35,125 nt of DNA from Akkermansiaceae bacterium UBA1506 (GTDB taxonomy: Bacteria > Verrucomicrobiota > Verrucomicrobiia > Verrucomicrobiales > DEV007). A model generated the notes under the pieces. The model saw nothing but the letters and a program-made list of their open reading frames with translations, ran no database searches and was not told the origin of the DNA. Location of the stretch: contig DCQY01000078.1 of assembly GCA_002323995.1 (NCBI GenBank), forward strand, positions 1 to 35,125, in the 5' to 3' direction. Positions 17,708 to 26,107 of the stretch are shown here, in pieces; within the stretch, counting starts at the first letter, position 1, and the number at the start of each line of letters is the position of its first letter. A program made the translations under genes and the position numbers.

Positions 17708-18589
17708 TCAAAGCCCTTTCTGGAGACGACAAGCCCGTATCGTATTCGCCATTAGCATCGCAATCGTCATACGTCCAACTCCTCCCGGGACTGGCGTGAT
17801 AGCTTTACATTTTTCCTTCACAGCATCAAAGTCGACGTCTCCAACCAAGCGCGAACCTCGGGGAGCCGCTGAATCTTCGATCCGATTAATTCCGACGTCC
17901 ACCACTACCGCGCCCTCTTTGACATGATCGGGGCCGATAAAGTGAGGAATTCCAATAGCTGCAACGATGATGTCAGCTTCACGGGTTACCGCCTTGAGAT
18001 CTCTGGTTCGTGAATGAGCAATCGTAACGGTTGCGTTGCCACCCTCTCTTTTCCCCATCATCAAGAGAGCCAGACTTTTCCCAACCAGCAGACTGCGTCC
18101 TACGATCACCACATTAGCACCACTGGTTTCGATGCCGCTCTCAATAAGCATGCGCTGGCAACCAGAAGGCGTGCAGGGTGCGAAGCCTGTTGGATCATCC
18201 ATCGCCAACTTTCCGAGATTCACCGGGTGAAGACCATCCACATCTTTGGCCGGGTCGATCTTGAGGATAACAGCATCCTCGTCAAGATGTTTAGGAAGCG
18301 GCAACTGAACCAAGATACCGTGGATCGCTTCATCTCCATTTAACTCCAAAATCACCTGATGTAATTCCTCCTGATTAGTTTCGGCAGGAAGCTCAATTTT
18401 CACAGAATGCATCCCCAGTTCTTGGCATTTTTTTTCTTTCGAGCCAACGTATGCTCTGGAGGCTGGATCCTCTCCAACGAGGACTACGGCTAGTCCAGGC
18501 AAAAACCCTGCGGACTTCAGTTCTTCGAATGATTCGAGACATTCTCCATAGACTGCCTCAGCGATCGGTGTGCCTTCAATCAGTTTCAT
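17708..18589 (-). CDS. folD: Methylenetetrahydrofolate dehydrogenase / methenyl-THF cyclohydrolase
   Basis: 293 residues. Signature features: AYVGSKEKKCQELGM (46-60, with catalytic Lys51 and Tyr47), GILVQLPLPKHLD (91-103), KDVDGLHP (115-122) and the Rossmann-type VVIVGRSLLVGKSLA (160-174). DVGINR and TPVPGGVGRMTIAML are near the C-terminus. It interconverts 5,10-methylene- and 10-formyl-THF with NADP. Its start overlaps the DUF374 acyltransferase by 14 bases, so it is the third gene of the xylB-acyltransferase-folD operon. Confidence 0.96.
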   Translation of the reverse strand: MKLIEGTPIAEAVYGECLESFEELKSAGFLPGLAVVLVGEDPASRAYVGSKEKKCQELGMHSVKIELPAETNQEELHQVILELNGDEAIHGILVQLPLPKHLDEDAVILKIDPAKDVDGLHPVNLGKLAMDDPTGFAPCTPSGCQRMLIESGIETSGANVVIVGRSLLVGKSLALLMMGKREGGNATVTIAHSRTRDLKAVTREADIIVAAIGIPHFIGPDHVKEGAVVVDVGINRIEDSAAPRGSRLVGDVDFDAVKEKCKAITPVPGGVGRMTIAMLMANTIRACRLQKGL

Positions 18590-19250
18590 TGTAGGGATTT
18601 AGAATGGTTTCAACTTTTTGACACTCCTTTCTGAAGTCTTCTTGAGAAAGGTCAGGAACTACTTCAACCAGCGGTTCAAAATAGATATCTACTGAACTGA
18701 ATGGTTTCGGCAATCGGAATTGGTCCCAACTCCTAAATTTCCAATACGAGCCGTATTCAATACGTATCGGAAGGATCTTCGCATCTGTTAACTGTGCTAA
18801 CTTCGCAGCGCCCGGGCCAAAACGGTATCGGGGGCCCCGGGGCCCGTCGGGAACGATCAAAATATCGTAGCCACTCCTAATCCTATTCTTCAACTCTACC
18901 AAAGCAGCCGCGCCACGGCGGGATGAGGACCCTCTCACTGCGTCGAGCTTCACATGGTAAGCCATCGCGGCGATAATTTCGCCGTCCTTACTCGGACTGG
19001 TGAGCACTCCCACCAGACGAGAACGCAGGTATTTCCAATACACGCCCAGTATCGCAAAGACTCGATTATGCCAAAGTGTCCAAATCATTGGATGATTCGG
19101 TGGGCTTTTTGTGATCCCTGCCAAGTCGTGAAGGCGCCATCGATAAGTCAGCGAGAAAAATCTTACCAGGCTCACTGCAGTCCACCCAATGAGGCGGCCC
19201 TTTAATGAAAGGTCTGCTTTCTTCGCTGTTGTTTGCCCTGCCTGAGCCAT
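18576..19250 (-). CDS. DUF374 lysophospholipid acyltransferase-like protein
   Basis: 224 residues. Family motifs: LWHNRVF (59-65), SPSKDGEI (85-92), RGSSSRRG (106-113) and VPDGPRGPRYR (133-143). DUF374 proteins form a branch of the lysophospholipid/lipid A acyltransferase superfamily and are found in diderm bacteria, often near LPS genes. A hydrophobic region around 20-37 suggests membrane association. Its ATG overlaps the xylB TAA (TAATG), and it overlaps folD by 14 bases. Acyl donor and acceptor are unknown. No LPS gene is adjacent. Confidence 0.88.
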   Translation of the reverse strand: MAQAGQTTAKKADLSLKGRLIGWTAVSLVRFFSLTYRWRLHDLAGITKSPPNHPMIWTLWHNRVFAILGVYWKYLRSRLVGVLTSPSKDGEIIAAMAYHVKLDAVRGSSSRRGAAALVELKNRIRSGYDILIVPDGPRGPRYRFGPGAAKLAQLTDAKILPIRIEYGSYWKFRSWDQFRLPKPFSSVDIYFEPLVEVVPDLSQEDFRKECQKVETILNPYNETD

Positions 19251-20734
19251 TACAGCATTCCCGCATCCCTTAGCACAGTGGTGAGTTGAACCTGTTGATC
19301 AAGCTTCTTCCGATAAATCACAGCAGCCTCCGAACTGGGTTCACATCGGGTTGATTCATCCAAAGCTACCAACCGGTTGCAGAGTTCTTCGTAAGAGCCT
19401 TTTCCATCTGCATGAGCCACCTGGATGGCCGCACCGAGACTTGCCCCTTCCGCAGTGGCGAGCCCCACGACAGGAACACCGAATGCATCCGCCGCGATTT
19501 GACGCCAGATTGCACTTTTGGAACCCCCTCCTGTCAATCGGATCTCTCCCGGGTTTAAACCGAGCTCATCGAAACGGCGTAAGCCATAAGCAAGGCCAAG
19601 AGTCGCCCCCTCCATCGCTGCTCGTGCGATGTGAGCCGGAGACCCAGATGTTCCTCCCAAGCCATGGATGACGCCGGTCCCGTTGGGCAGATTCGGCGTT
19701 CGTTCTCCATTGAGGTATGGAAGAAAATTAACTCCCTCCGCTCCCGCAGGTATCGAAGCAACTTGCTTTTCCAGCTCGTCATGATCCCAACCGAACCACT
19801 CGCGAACCTGCTCGGTCGCCACGGTAACGTTCATGGTACAAACCAAAGGCAACCACCGGTCAGTGCTGTCGCAAAACGCGGCGATTTCACCGTTGGGGTC
19901 AATAATCGGTTTATCGGCACATCCGTAAAGAGTACCAGACGTTCCAAGGCTAGCCGTGATTATACCGTCGACAATGTTGCCCGTACCGATCGCTCCCATC
20001 ATATTATCTCCCCCTCCAGCACTAACAATAACATCGGAGCTGAGCCCCCATTCGCTGGCCAACTCTGGCAGTAAAGCCCCATGCATCGCGTTAGATGAGC
20101 CGAGCTCAGGCAGCATCTCATTAACACGACTATCCACAAAATTTATTAGGTCTTGTTCCCACTCTTTTGTCCGTATGTTGAGAAAGCCCGTCCCCGAAGC
20201 GTCGCCGTATTCCATCCTCTTAGCGCCGGTGAGAGAAAAATTGATGTAATCATGTGGGAGAAGAATAGCGGCAACCCGCGAAAAATTTTCGGGTTCGTTC
20301 TGCTTCAACCATAGCAACTTGGGAATCGTGTAACCCGGTAATATAGTGTTTCCGGCTTTGGCGATGAGGCCATTCATACCTCCAAACTCAGATGCGAATT
20401 GTTCGCACTGGTCGACCGTGGAAGTATCACACCACAGCTTGGCCGGGCGAACCACCTCATTGCTAGAATCGAGGACTACCAAACCATGCTGTTGGCCACT
20501 AACACCGATACCACGCACTCTTTCCTTGCCATTCCCCAGTTGTTCCAGACAACTCGCTACTGTTGCTTTTACCGCCGCAATCCAGTCGGATGGATTCTGC
20601 TCAAGATGGCCTGCCGGTAACCCGCTGATGAGTTGATAGGGTTGGCTCGCCTCGGCAACGATATCTCCAGATTCGAAATCAAGCACCACGGATTTTGTAC
20701 TCTGTGTGCCGCTGTCTATTCCAATATAGAACAT
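19250..20734 (-). CDS. xylB: Xylulokinase (FGGY family)
   Basis: 494 residues, full length. The FGGY N-terminal phosphate-binding loop is IGIDSGTQSTKSVV (4-17). SGQQHG (79-84) and GGGDNMMGAIG (240-250, with the catalytic Asp243) are typical of D-xylulose kinases, and the C-terminal LTGGGSKSAIWRQIAADAFG is the second FGGY signature. It phosphorylates D-xylulose for entry into the pentose phosphate pathway. No xylose isomerase or sugar transporter is nearby. It is the first gene of an operon with the DUF374 and folD genes, which is metabolically unrelated. Another ketose or polyol could be the substrate, but the motif set fits XylB best. Confidence 0.92.
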   Translation of the reverse strand: MFYIGIDSGTQSTKSVVLDFESGDIVAEASQPYQLISGLPAGHLEQNPSDWIAAVKATVASCLEQLGNGKERVRGIGVSGQQHGLVVLDSSNEVVRPAKLWCDTSTVDQCEQFASEFGGMNGLIAKAGNTILPGYTIPKLLWLKQNEPENFSRVAAILLPHDYINFSLTGAKRMEYGDASGTGFLNIRTKEWEQDLINFVDSRVNEMLPELGSSNAMHGALLPELASEWGLSSDVIVSAGGGDNMMGAIGTGNIVDGIITASLGTSGTLYGCADKPIIDPNGEIAAFCDSTDRWLPLVCTMNVTVATEQVREWFGWDHDELEKQVASIPAGAEGVNFLPYLNGERTPNLPNGTGVIHGLGGTSGSPAHIARAAMEGATLGLAYGLRRFDELGLNPGEIRLTGGGSKSAIWRQIAADAFGVPVVGLATAEGASLGAAIQVAHADGKGSYEELCNRLVALDESTRCEPSSEAAVIYRKKLDQQVQLTTVLRDAGML

Positions 20735-20888
20735 GAGCTATCGCTACTAGCGTTTCATATCGGGATCAAGCCTCTAAACAAGGATTCCCCCTTCAGAGCT
20801 CGGATTGACAAAAGCCCTGACAGAAACAAATCCCGAAAAACGTTAGGAGCCAGCCACCTGATCCACGTATCTTCGATTGTCGCGGGCT

Positions 20889-21569
20889 TCACCCTTTGGG
20901 CAGAAGTCCCTCTTTGAGCGCTTTAGCCACCGCTCCCGTCATCGTATTAACGTGCAGCTTGGAATAAATACCGCGAATGTGCTTATCGACGGTGTGGAAA
21001 CTAAGGTCGAGTTGGTCAGCGATTTCTTTCTTGGTAAGGCCTTCAACCATCTGCTCTAAAACCTCCTTCTCGCGCTCAGTCAGTCCGTAATCACGACTCT
21101 GGGGTGCCAGATCACTAAACATGTCCAGAACTCGACGCGCAATCAGTGCATTTATTGGTGCGCCTCCAGCAAGAATTTCACGAATGGCGTCTGGAATTTC
21201 ACCCATACTTGAAGTTTTCAGCAGGTAGCCAGAAGCACCGGCACAGATGGCGTTGAAGACCTTCTCATTGTCATCAAAGACCGAGAAGACGAGAATTTCG
21301 ATTTGGGGGAGAGCCGTTTTAATTCGTCGAATCCCTTCGATACCACTCATCCCCGGCAGCCCAATATCAAAAAGCATCAAGTCAGGACGCTCTCCCGCCA
21401 CTAAGGCTTCAATCGCTTCCTCGCACCTCTCGAACTGATGGACACACTTCATGTCCTTCTGACGATCCAGAACCCGAGCAACAGTGCGTCGGAGCGTTTC
21501 GTTATCTTCCACCACCCACACTTTAGTGGGCGACTTCGGGGTGTCTTCGGTTTCGGTTTCCTCGCTCAT
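20889..21569 (-). CDS. NarL/FixJ-type response regulator
   Basis: 226 residues from the ATG at 21567-21569 (MSEETETEDTPKSPTKVWVV). The receiver domain has Glu21/Asp22, phosphoacceptor Asp68 in LMLFDIGLPG, and Lys118 in YLLKT. The C-terminal LuxR-type HTH at about 162-224 contains LTEREKEVLEQMVEGLTKKE and SFHTVDKHIRGIYSKL. An acidic, disordered 15-residue N-tail is unusual. A frame open to 21674 would overlap the kinase gene and is not needed. It lies 64 bases downstream of the discoidin-type sensor kinase, so the two probably form a cognate pair that controls transcription. Confidence 0.95.
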   Translation of the reverse strand: MSEETETEDTPKSPTKVWVVEDNETLRRTVARVLDRQKDMKCVHQFERCEEAIEALVAGERPDLMLFDIGLPGMSGIEGIRRIKTALPQIEILVFSVFDDNEKVFNAICAGASGYLLKTSSMGEIPDAIREILAGGAPINALIARRVLDMFSDLAPQSRDYGLTEREKEVLEQMVEGLTKKEIADQLDLSFHTVDKHIRGIYSKLHVNTMTGAVAKALKEGLLPKG

Positions 21570-21633
21570 GATGAAAGTAGATGCGGTAACCTTGGTAGGT
21601 TTGTTGCATTTTGCATCCGAATTTTTGCCATGA

Positions 21634-23727
21634 TTATGGCATAGGAACCGTGATGTTGATTCGAGTTCCTTCACTGAGAGCGCTGCGGACCTTCAAATTT
21701 GCTCCAATTGCCTGCGCCCGCATTCGAAGATTTCGGAGGCCGTTCCCTTCCCGGAACTCCTGATCAAGGTTATTAAACCCCCTCCCATTGTCCTCAATTA
21801 ACATTTCGAGACGATTCCTACGGCAGTCGATAAGAATCAACACGTTGTTCGCCTCGGCGTGACGAACGATGTTGTTTAAGACCTCCTTATAGATCAGGAA
21901 CAAGTCCCTCTTAAATTCGAGAGGCAAGCGCATATCGGTGCTCTCACCGCGCACTTCGAGAGAGTATTCGTGGGCCCGAAGCAACTTCGAAGCGGTTTCA
22001 CGGAATCGAGTCAGCATCTGCTGCCATGTTTCCTCGCCCGGGCGAATCAACCAGACGATATCACGCATTGATTCGATTGTTTTGTCTGCGGTTAACTTGA
22101 TCTCGGTCAACTCTTCGACAACGAGTTCGGGTTCATCAGTTTCGGTCTTACCGAGTTCCGCGAGAAGTGCGATGCTACTGAGGTTGCTACCGATATCATC
22201 ATGCAGATCGCTTGCAATCCGCTGGCGCAGATCCTCGAGGTCCTTACGTCGCCTCACTCGCCCTCGTGAGAGTGCGATTAGGACAAACCCGAGTGTACCG
22301 GCTACCCCACTACCAGCTACAGTCACACCTCGAGTGACCGTGCGATCCACGAGATTAAGACGCTTTGATTCAAGTTCCCACCAGCGACGAGCTAAGCTGC
22401 TTCGCTTGCTGATACTCGACAACCACGCCTCGCTCGAAACTAAATTCCGTCGACTGCCGAACCCATCAACAAGGAACTGGGGCGCCCACCGCTCCGAATT
22501 TTCCTGATGCATCGCAGAAACCGTCTTTCCTAGGGCCACATTTCCACTGCCCGAAAAAATGACTAATTCGGCAAGATTAAACGCGATATTACCTCCCTTC
22601 GCGGGCCCCAGCACCGTGATCCTAACATACCGTCCATAGACATCATTAGATGTCAGAATAAGAGGATTTTCTCCGATCATGCTAATCCGCGACGGATTAA
22701 ACCTCCCAAGAGTTTCAGCTTCGCTCATGTCGGGCGAACTGGATACTTGGATTTCCATCGGGTAAGGAAACCGCACCGTTGGATCGGGAACAGCATCAAG
22801 GGAATCGGCCAGGATGATTTGCACTTCATCAATTTTCATTTCCTCGCCGAGGTCCACCTGAACCCAGCTGTCTTTTACCGGCTTCTTTGATTTGGCCTTA
22901 AATCCCAAAGTCGGGCTGGATTCCAATCCGAGAGGAATGCCAAGGGTCGTGATGCCATCGCAAAGAAAGCGGGGCGACCACTGATTGCCTCGATCCTCAC
23001 TGTCGAGAGCCTCTACTAATTTTCCTACTGCGAGATTCCTTCCTCGCTTCAAGATCATCGCCTCACTGAGCGCAAAGACCTGTCGCTTAGATTGCTGATC
23101 ACGCCACATAGCGGTGGCAGTGATTCTAATATAACGACCCGTGAATCCCGCCGGAACTTCACGAAAAAAGGGCCATCGCTGAACAGCATTGGGGTCATCT
23201 ACCCGACTCTCGACCATCGTCTCATAATTTCGAAACTCTTTCTCGTTCGATATATCAACTCGGAAATTTCTAGGAAACCCATAACCAAAGACCCGACTAC
23301 CATCGATCTCGGCTGTCACGGGAAATAGGGCGATTGCATCCGGAGATACCGGTTCACCCATATCAATCTGGATCCATTTTGGCCGCTTTTTTAGTGAACC
23401 CGAATGGTAGCCAAAATCACTGACCCGCTGGGTCTCTCGTGCTGCCGCAGGGAGTGCTTCCAATTGCTCAATGATTCCTCTTTGAGCTTCCTCCAAATCT
23501 CGCAGATCACGGTTAAAGAGACGGGCCATGCGGTCGGCACTGGTCTGGCGAGGATTAACAACTGGATCAGACAGATCAGAAGGTAGAATTTCTGGCAACT
23601 CTCGCGTCGAGCCGCTTTGCCCGTCTTCCTCGGGAAATGGGGAAAGCTGAGCATAAGACACACCACTGAAAGCGAACGCTGCAGTGAGTAACGTGATCCA
23701 TAAGGCTATGGCTACAAATGCTTTCAA
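21634..23727 (-). CDS. Sensor histidine kinase with tandem discoidin-like periplasmic domains
   Basis: 697 residues. Start is TTG (minus, 23725-23727); no better in-frame start is near. A signal peptide (1-26, AYA-type end) is followed by a Glu-rich helix (65-95). Two galactose-binding/discoidin-like domains follow (about 98-228 and 231-393), each with WIQIDMGEPV- or WVQVDLGEEM-type strands and RYIRITA or RYVRITV, and a truncated third copy is at 396-432. One membrane helix lies at about 466-486. The cytoplasmic HisKA_3 part carries SDLHDDIGSNLSSIA (506-520, His509), N-box EVLNNIVRHAEA (615-626), DNGRG (646-650) and GNGLRNL (661-667). It should sense a carbohydrate or surface ligand and phosphorylate the adjacent NarL-type regulator; the ligand is inference. 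Confidence 0.9.
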   Translation of the reverse strand: MKAFVAIALWITLLTAAFAFSGVSYAQLSPFPEEDGQSGSTRELPEILPSDLSDPVVNPRQTSADRMARLFNRDLRDLEEAQRGIIEQLEALPAAARETQRVSDFGYHSGSLKKRPKWIQIDMGEPVSPDAIALFPVTAEIDGSRVFGYGFPRNFRVDISNEKEFRNYETMVESRVDDPNAVQRWPFFREVPAGFTGRYIRITATAMWRDQQSKRQVFALSEAMILKRGRNLAVGKLVEALDSEDRGNQWSPRFLCDGITTLGIPLGLESSPTLGFKAKSKKPVKDSWVQVDLGEEMKIDEVQIILADSLDAVPDPTVRFPYPMEIQVSSSPDMSEAETLGRFNPSRISMIGENPLILTSNDVYGRYVRITVLGPAKGGNIAFNLAELVIFSGSGNVALGKTVSAMHQENSERWAPQFLVDGFGSRRNLVSSEAWLSSISKRSSLARRWWELESKRLNLVDRTVTRGVTVAGSGVAGTLGFVLIALSRGRVRRRKDLEDLRQRIASDLHDDIGSNLSSIALLAELGKTETDEPELVVEELTEIKLTADKTIESMRDIVWLIRPGEETWQQMLTRFRETASKLLRAHEYSLEVRGESTDMRLPLEFKRDLFLIYKEVLNNIVRHAEANNVLILIDCRRNRLEMLIEDNGRGFNNLDQEFREGNGLRNLRMRAQAIGANLKVRSALSEGTRINITVPMP

Positions 23728-23865
23728 AGGTAATGACTGCTTTTCTCCAATGAAACCCGTCCCAACGCTCAGTTCCAGATATTTAACGACAAAAATAGCG
23801 GGTTTCCAAAATGCCTCGAAGCCCCGCGCAACGCATTCAAAGCCTAATTATATTTCAGAGCTGCA

Positions 23866-23894
23866 TTGACGCTCTACCTCGTTTTTCGTATTCC
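23866..23894 (+). promoter_or_regulatory. Possible promoter of the small membrane protein gene
   Basis: TTGACG (23866-23871, five of six to the -35 consensus), 17 bases, then TATTCC (23889-23894, three of six). The leader would be about 70 bases. The -10 is poor, so this is speculative. Confidence 0.25.
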
Positions 23895-23971
23895 TGTTCA
23901 TGCTAGCACGGAGGGTAAGAAAAAACGCTTCCTGCTAAATTTACAAAATCTATCTCTATCTAACACATATA

Positions 23972-24244
23972 ATGACCGCTCTTGGAGGAATTCTTACCGC
24001 AGTTGGGGGCATCGGCTCCCTCGTCATATGGATCATGGCAATCGTAAAAGCATTTAAAGCAAAAGACACCGTTTGGGGCGTGCTTTCTATTTTCTTGCCG
24101 ATCTGTGCTTTGATCTGGCTTTTCATGAAGAAACACACGAAGCTAGCTGTCTTCTGGATTGTTGCCATATTGCTTTATATTATTGGCTTTGCCCTTGCCG
24201 CTGGAGCCGCCGTCGCAGCAAATCCAGATTTGCTCATCCAGTAG
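23972..24244 (+). CDS. Small two/three-helix membrane protein, unknown
   Basis: 90 residues. Hydrophobic helices lie at about 4-27, 36-52 and 58-78, with basic residues between them (KAFKAKD, KKHTK). It is real rather than random: the helix-loop spacing is regular, it has its own terminator, and it is isolated by long flanks. It resembles small phage-shock/YqaE- or DUF4190-like membrane proteins in size only; I do not assign a family. The gene is monocistronic, between the sensor kinase (divergent) and ribF (convergent), 27 bases before a strong terminator. Confidence 0.72.
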   Translation: MTALGGILTAVGGIGSLVIWIMAIVKAFKAKDTVWGVLSIFLPICALIWLFMKKHTKLAVFWIVAILLYIIGFALAAGAAVAANPDLLIQ

Positions 24245-24271
24245 TCCTTTTCCAAAACTCAGCTAAATTTC

Positions 24272-24304
24272 AAAAGCGGCTCTTCTTCGAGGAGCCGCTT
24301 TTTT
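24272..24304. terminator. Bidirectional rho-independent terminator
   Basis: An 11-bp perfect stem AAAAGCGGCTC (24272-24282) / GAGCCGCTTTT (24292-24302) has a 9-base loop and TT following. On the plus strand it ends the small membrane protein transcript; on the minus strand the same stem with a T-run ends ribF, whose stop is at 24334. It is the clearest terminator in the window. Confidence 0.9.
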
Positions 24305-24333
24305 ATTGCCAGCATCAACCCGTGAGATCTGGC

Positions 24334-25263
24334 TCATAGGACCTGCTTCGCAACCTTAACATCTCTCCCAATTTGCTCCTTAAGAGCATCCACCCCATCA
24401 AATTTCTGCTCAGGACGAATATACTGAACAAACTCGACCTCCATCTCTTCTCCATAGATTTCGTAATCGAGATCAAACAAGTGGACTTCGAGGAGGCGCT
24501 TAATTTCGCCTCCTTTGACTGTGGGCCGATATCCCAGATTCGCAACGCCATCCCACGAATCGCCAGCACCCCTTGCACGAACGGCATAGACACCGGTGGG
24601 CGGTAACTGCTCGTGATAGACTGTGAAATTTGCGGTCGGGAAGCCGATCGTCCTACCCAGTTTCTGACCTTCGATAACCGTTCCCAATACCGCGTAGCTT
24701 CGACCCATGAGGGCTCTGGCGACGGAGAAGTCTCCCGCACCAACGGCTTCCCTAATACGAGTACTGCTGACGCGCATTCCCTTAGCCTCAATTGTCCTTA
24801 CTCCGGTAACACTAAATGAAAGCTCCTCTCCAAGTTTTTTTAGCAGAGCGATATCGCCGGAGCGCCCCTTTCCGAACTGCCACTGCTCACCAACGCAGAT
24901 TCTTGAAATACCATCATGGGAATGCCCGATCAAATCTCTGATAAACTCCTCACCAGTCTGTTCTGAAAATTTGCGGCTGAAGCTGATAAACAATGCCGAA
25001 TCAATCTTCAGAACTCGGTCGAGAATGGAAAGTTTGTGAGCCGAGGCCGTTAACAAGCGGGGTGCATTCTGTGGAGATAAGACCTGAACCGGATGAGGAT
25101 CAAACGTGACGACTACACTAGTCCCACCAGTTGAAGCAGCTGATTCCTTGGCCGCATTGATTACCGCTTGATGCCCCAAATGAACTCCATCAAAAACGCC
25201 GATTGCAAGATGAAGAGGACCGGAGAGGCGCTCTAAATCAGCAATATCATTCAGGACTTCCAT
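24334..25263 (-). CDS. ribF: Bifunctional riboflavin kinase / FAD synthetase
   Basis: 309 residues, the usual bifunctional length. The N-terminal FAD synthetase domain has GVFDGVHLGHQ (22-32), TFDPHP (53-58) and VSSTRIREA (165-173). The C-terminal riboflavin kinase domain has LGRTIGFPTANF (202-213) and GVYAVRARG (224-232). It makes FMN then FAD from riboflavin. It lies 32 bases downstream of truB, a frequent pairing, and ends at a strong bidirectional terminator. Confidence 0.96.
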   Translation of the reverse strand: MEVLNDIADLERLSGPLHLAIGVFDGVHLGHQAVINAAKESAASTGGTSVVVTFDPHPVQVLSPQNAPRLLTASAHKLSILDRVLKIDSALFISFSRKFSEQTGEEFIRDLIGHSHDGISRICVGEQWQFGKGRSGDIALLKKLGEELSFSVTGVRTIEAKGMRVSSTRIREAVGAGDFSVARALMGRSYAVLGTVIEGQKLGRTIGFPTANFTVYHEQLPPTGVYAVRARGAGDSWDGVANLGYRPTVKGGEIKRLLEVHLFDLDYEIYGEEMEVEFVQYIRPEQKFDGVDALKEQIGRDVKVAKQVL

Positions 25264-25295
25264 GAAGAAGATTTAGCTGCCCACCTTAGTTCACG

Positions 25296-26015
25296 TCAAG
25301 CTCCTCGAAGTCGTGAAACCTCCGGAAGAGAATGCATTTTGGCAATGACGTCAGAACGGTCACCGTGCTTTAACTCCTCGAATGTAACGGAGCGCTCTAG
25401 GTCAAATTTACCTGAACGGGTTCGCCTCAGCGCCTTCAAAAAGGCTCCACAACCCAACTCTTGGCCAATGTCGTGGGCATATGTTCTAACATAAAACCCT
25501 TTGCTGCATTTCACACTAAAATCGATCGAGGGCAGATCTATGTCATCGATCCGGGAACTGTAGACGTGGACAAAGCGGGGGTCACGCTTCACCTCTTTAC
25601 CCTGCCTTGCCAACTTGTAGAGGGGCACGCCATCCTTTTTGATGGCGGAAACCATGGGAGGAGTCTGGTAAAAGTCGCCCCTAAATTTGTCAAACGCTTC
25701 CTTAATCTGCTCCACTGTGAAGTCAGCCACTTCGGTTTCGGTTTCCACTTCGCCCTCGGCATCTTGGGTGTTGGTGGTCTTACCCAGCTCCATTGTTCCC
25801 GTGTATTCCTTGTCTTCAGACATCAAGAGATCCTGAATCTTGGTGGCCTTGCCAATGACAAGGATCAGCAAACCAGTCGCCATGGGATCGAGAGTGCCAC
25901 AATGTCCAATTTTTTTCGTGTTTAAGGTGCGACGAGCAACGGCAACGACATCGTGAGAGGTCATGTCCTGTCCCTTGTCAACGAGAAGAACTCCATCAAT
26001 GGTCTCAACGTTCAT
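25296..26015 (-). CDS. truB: tRNA pseudouridine synthase TruB (Psi55)
   Basis: 239 residues from the ATG at 26013-26015. The frame is open to 26078, but the start chosen has a GGAG Shine-Dalgarno 8 bases upstream and begins MNVETIDGVLLVDKGQDMTS as in the family. The catalytic motif is HCGTLDPMATGLL (38-50, with Asp43), and YTGTMELGKTTNTQDAEGE and GFYVRTYAHDIG are further TruB hallmarks. It modifies U55 in the T-loop of tRNAs and is shorter at the C-terminus than E. coli TruB (no PUA domain), as in many bacteria. It is co-transcribed with ribF. rbfA/infB, its common upstream partners, are absent. Confidence 0.96.
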   Translation of the reverse strand: MNVETIDGVLLVDKGQDMTSHDVVAVARRTLNTKKIGHCGTLDPMATGLLILVIGKATKIQDLLMSEDKEYTGTMELGKTTNTQDAEGEVETETEVADFTVEQIKEAFDKFRGDFYQTPPMVSAIKKDGVPLYKLARQGKEVKRDPRFVHVYSSRIDDIDLPSIDFSVKCSKGFYVRTYAHDIGQELGCGAFLKALRRTRSGKFDLERSVTFEELKHGDRSDVIAKMHSLPEVSRLRGA

Positions 26016-26023
26016 AATCAGTG

Positions 26024-26027
26024 CTCC
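26024..26027 (-). promoter_or_regulatory. Shine-Dalgarno of truB
   Basis: GGAG on the minus strand, 8 bases before the ATG at 26015. It supports that start over the longer open frame. Confidence 0.5.
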
Positions 26028-26107
26028 GGCTTCAGCTTCGCTAGCCCGGAAGCGCGAAGAATATCCTGACCCGGCCAAATTGAAACCCGAAATTTCTGTT
26101 TCTTAAC

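Noticed and set aside
17487..17732. Minus-strand open frame of 81 codons between sucA and folD
   Set aside because: It overlaps the end of folD, has a basic random-looking composition and no recognisable motif.
23968..23973. TATAAT just upstream of the small membrane protein gene
   Set aside because: It overlaps the ATG itself, so transcription would start inside the coding sequence; no properly spaced -35 is present.
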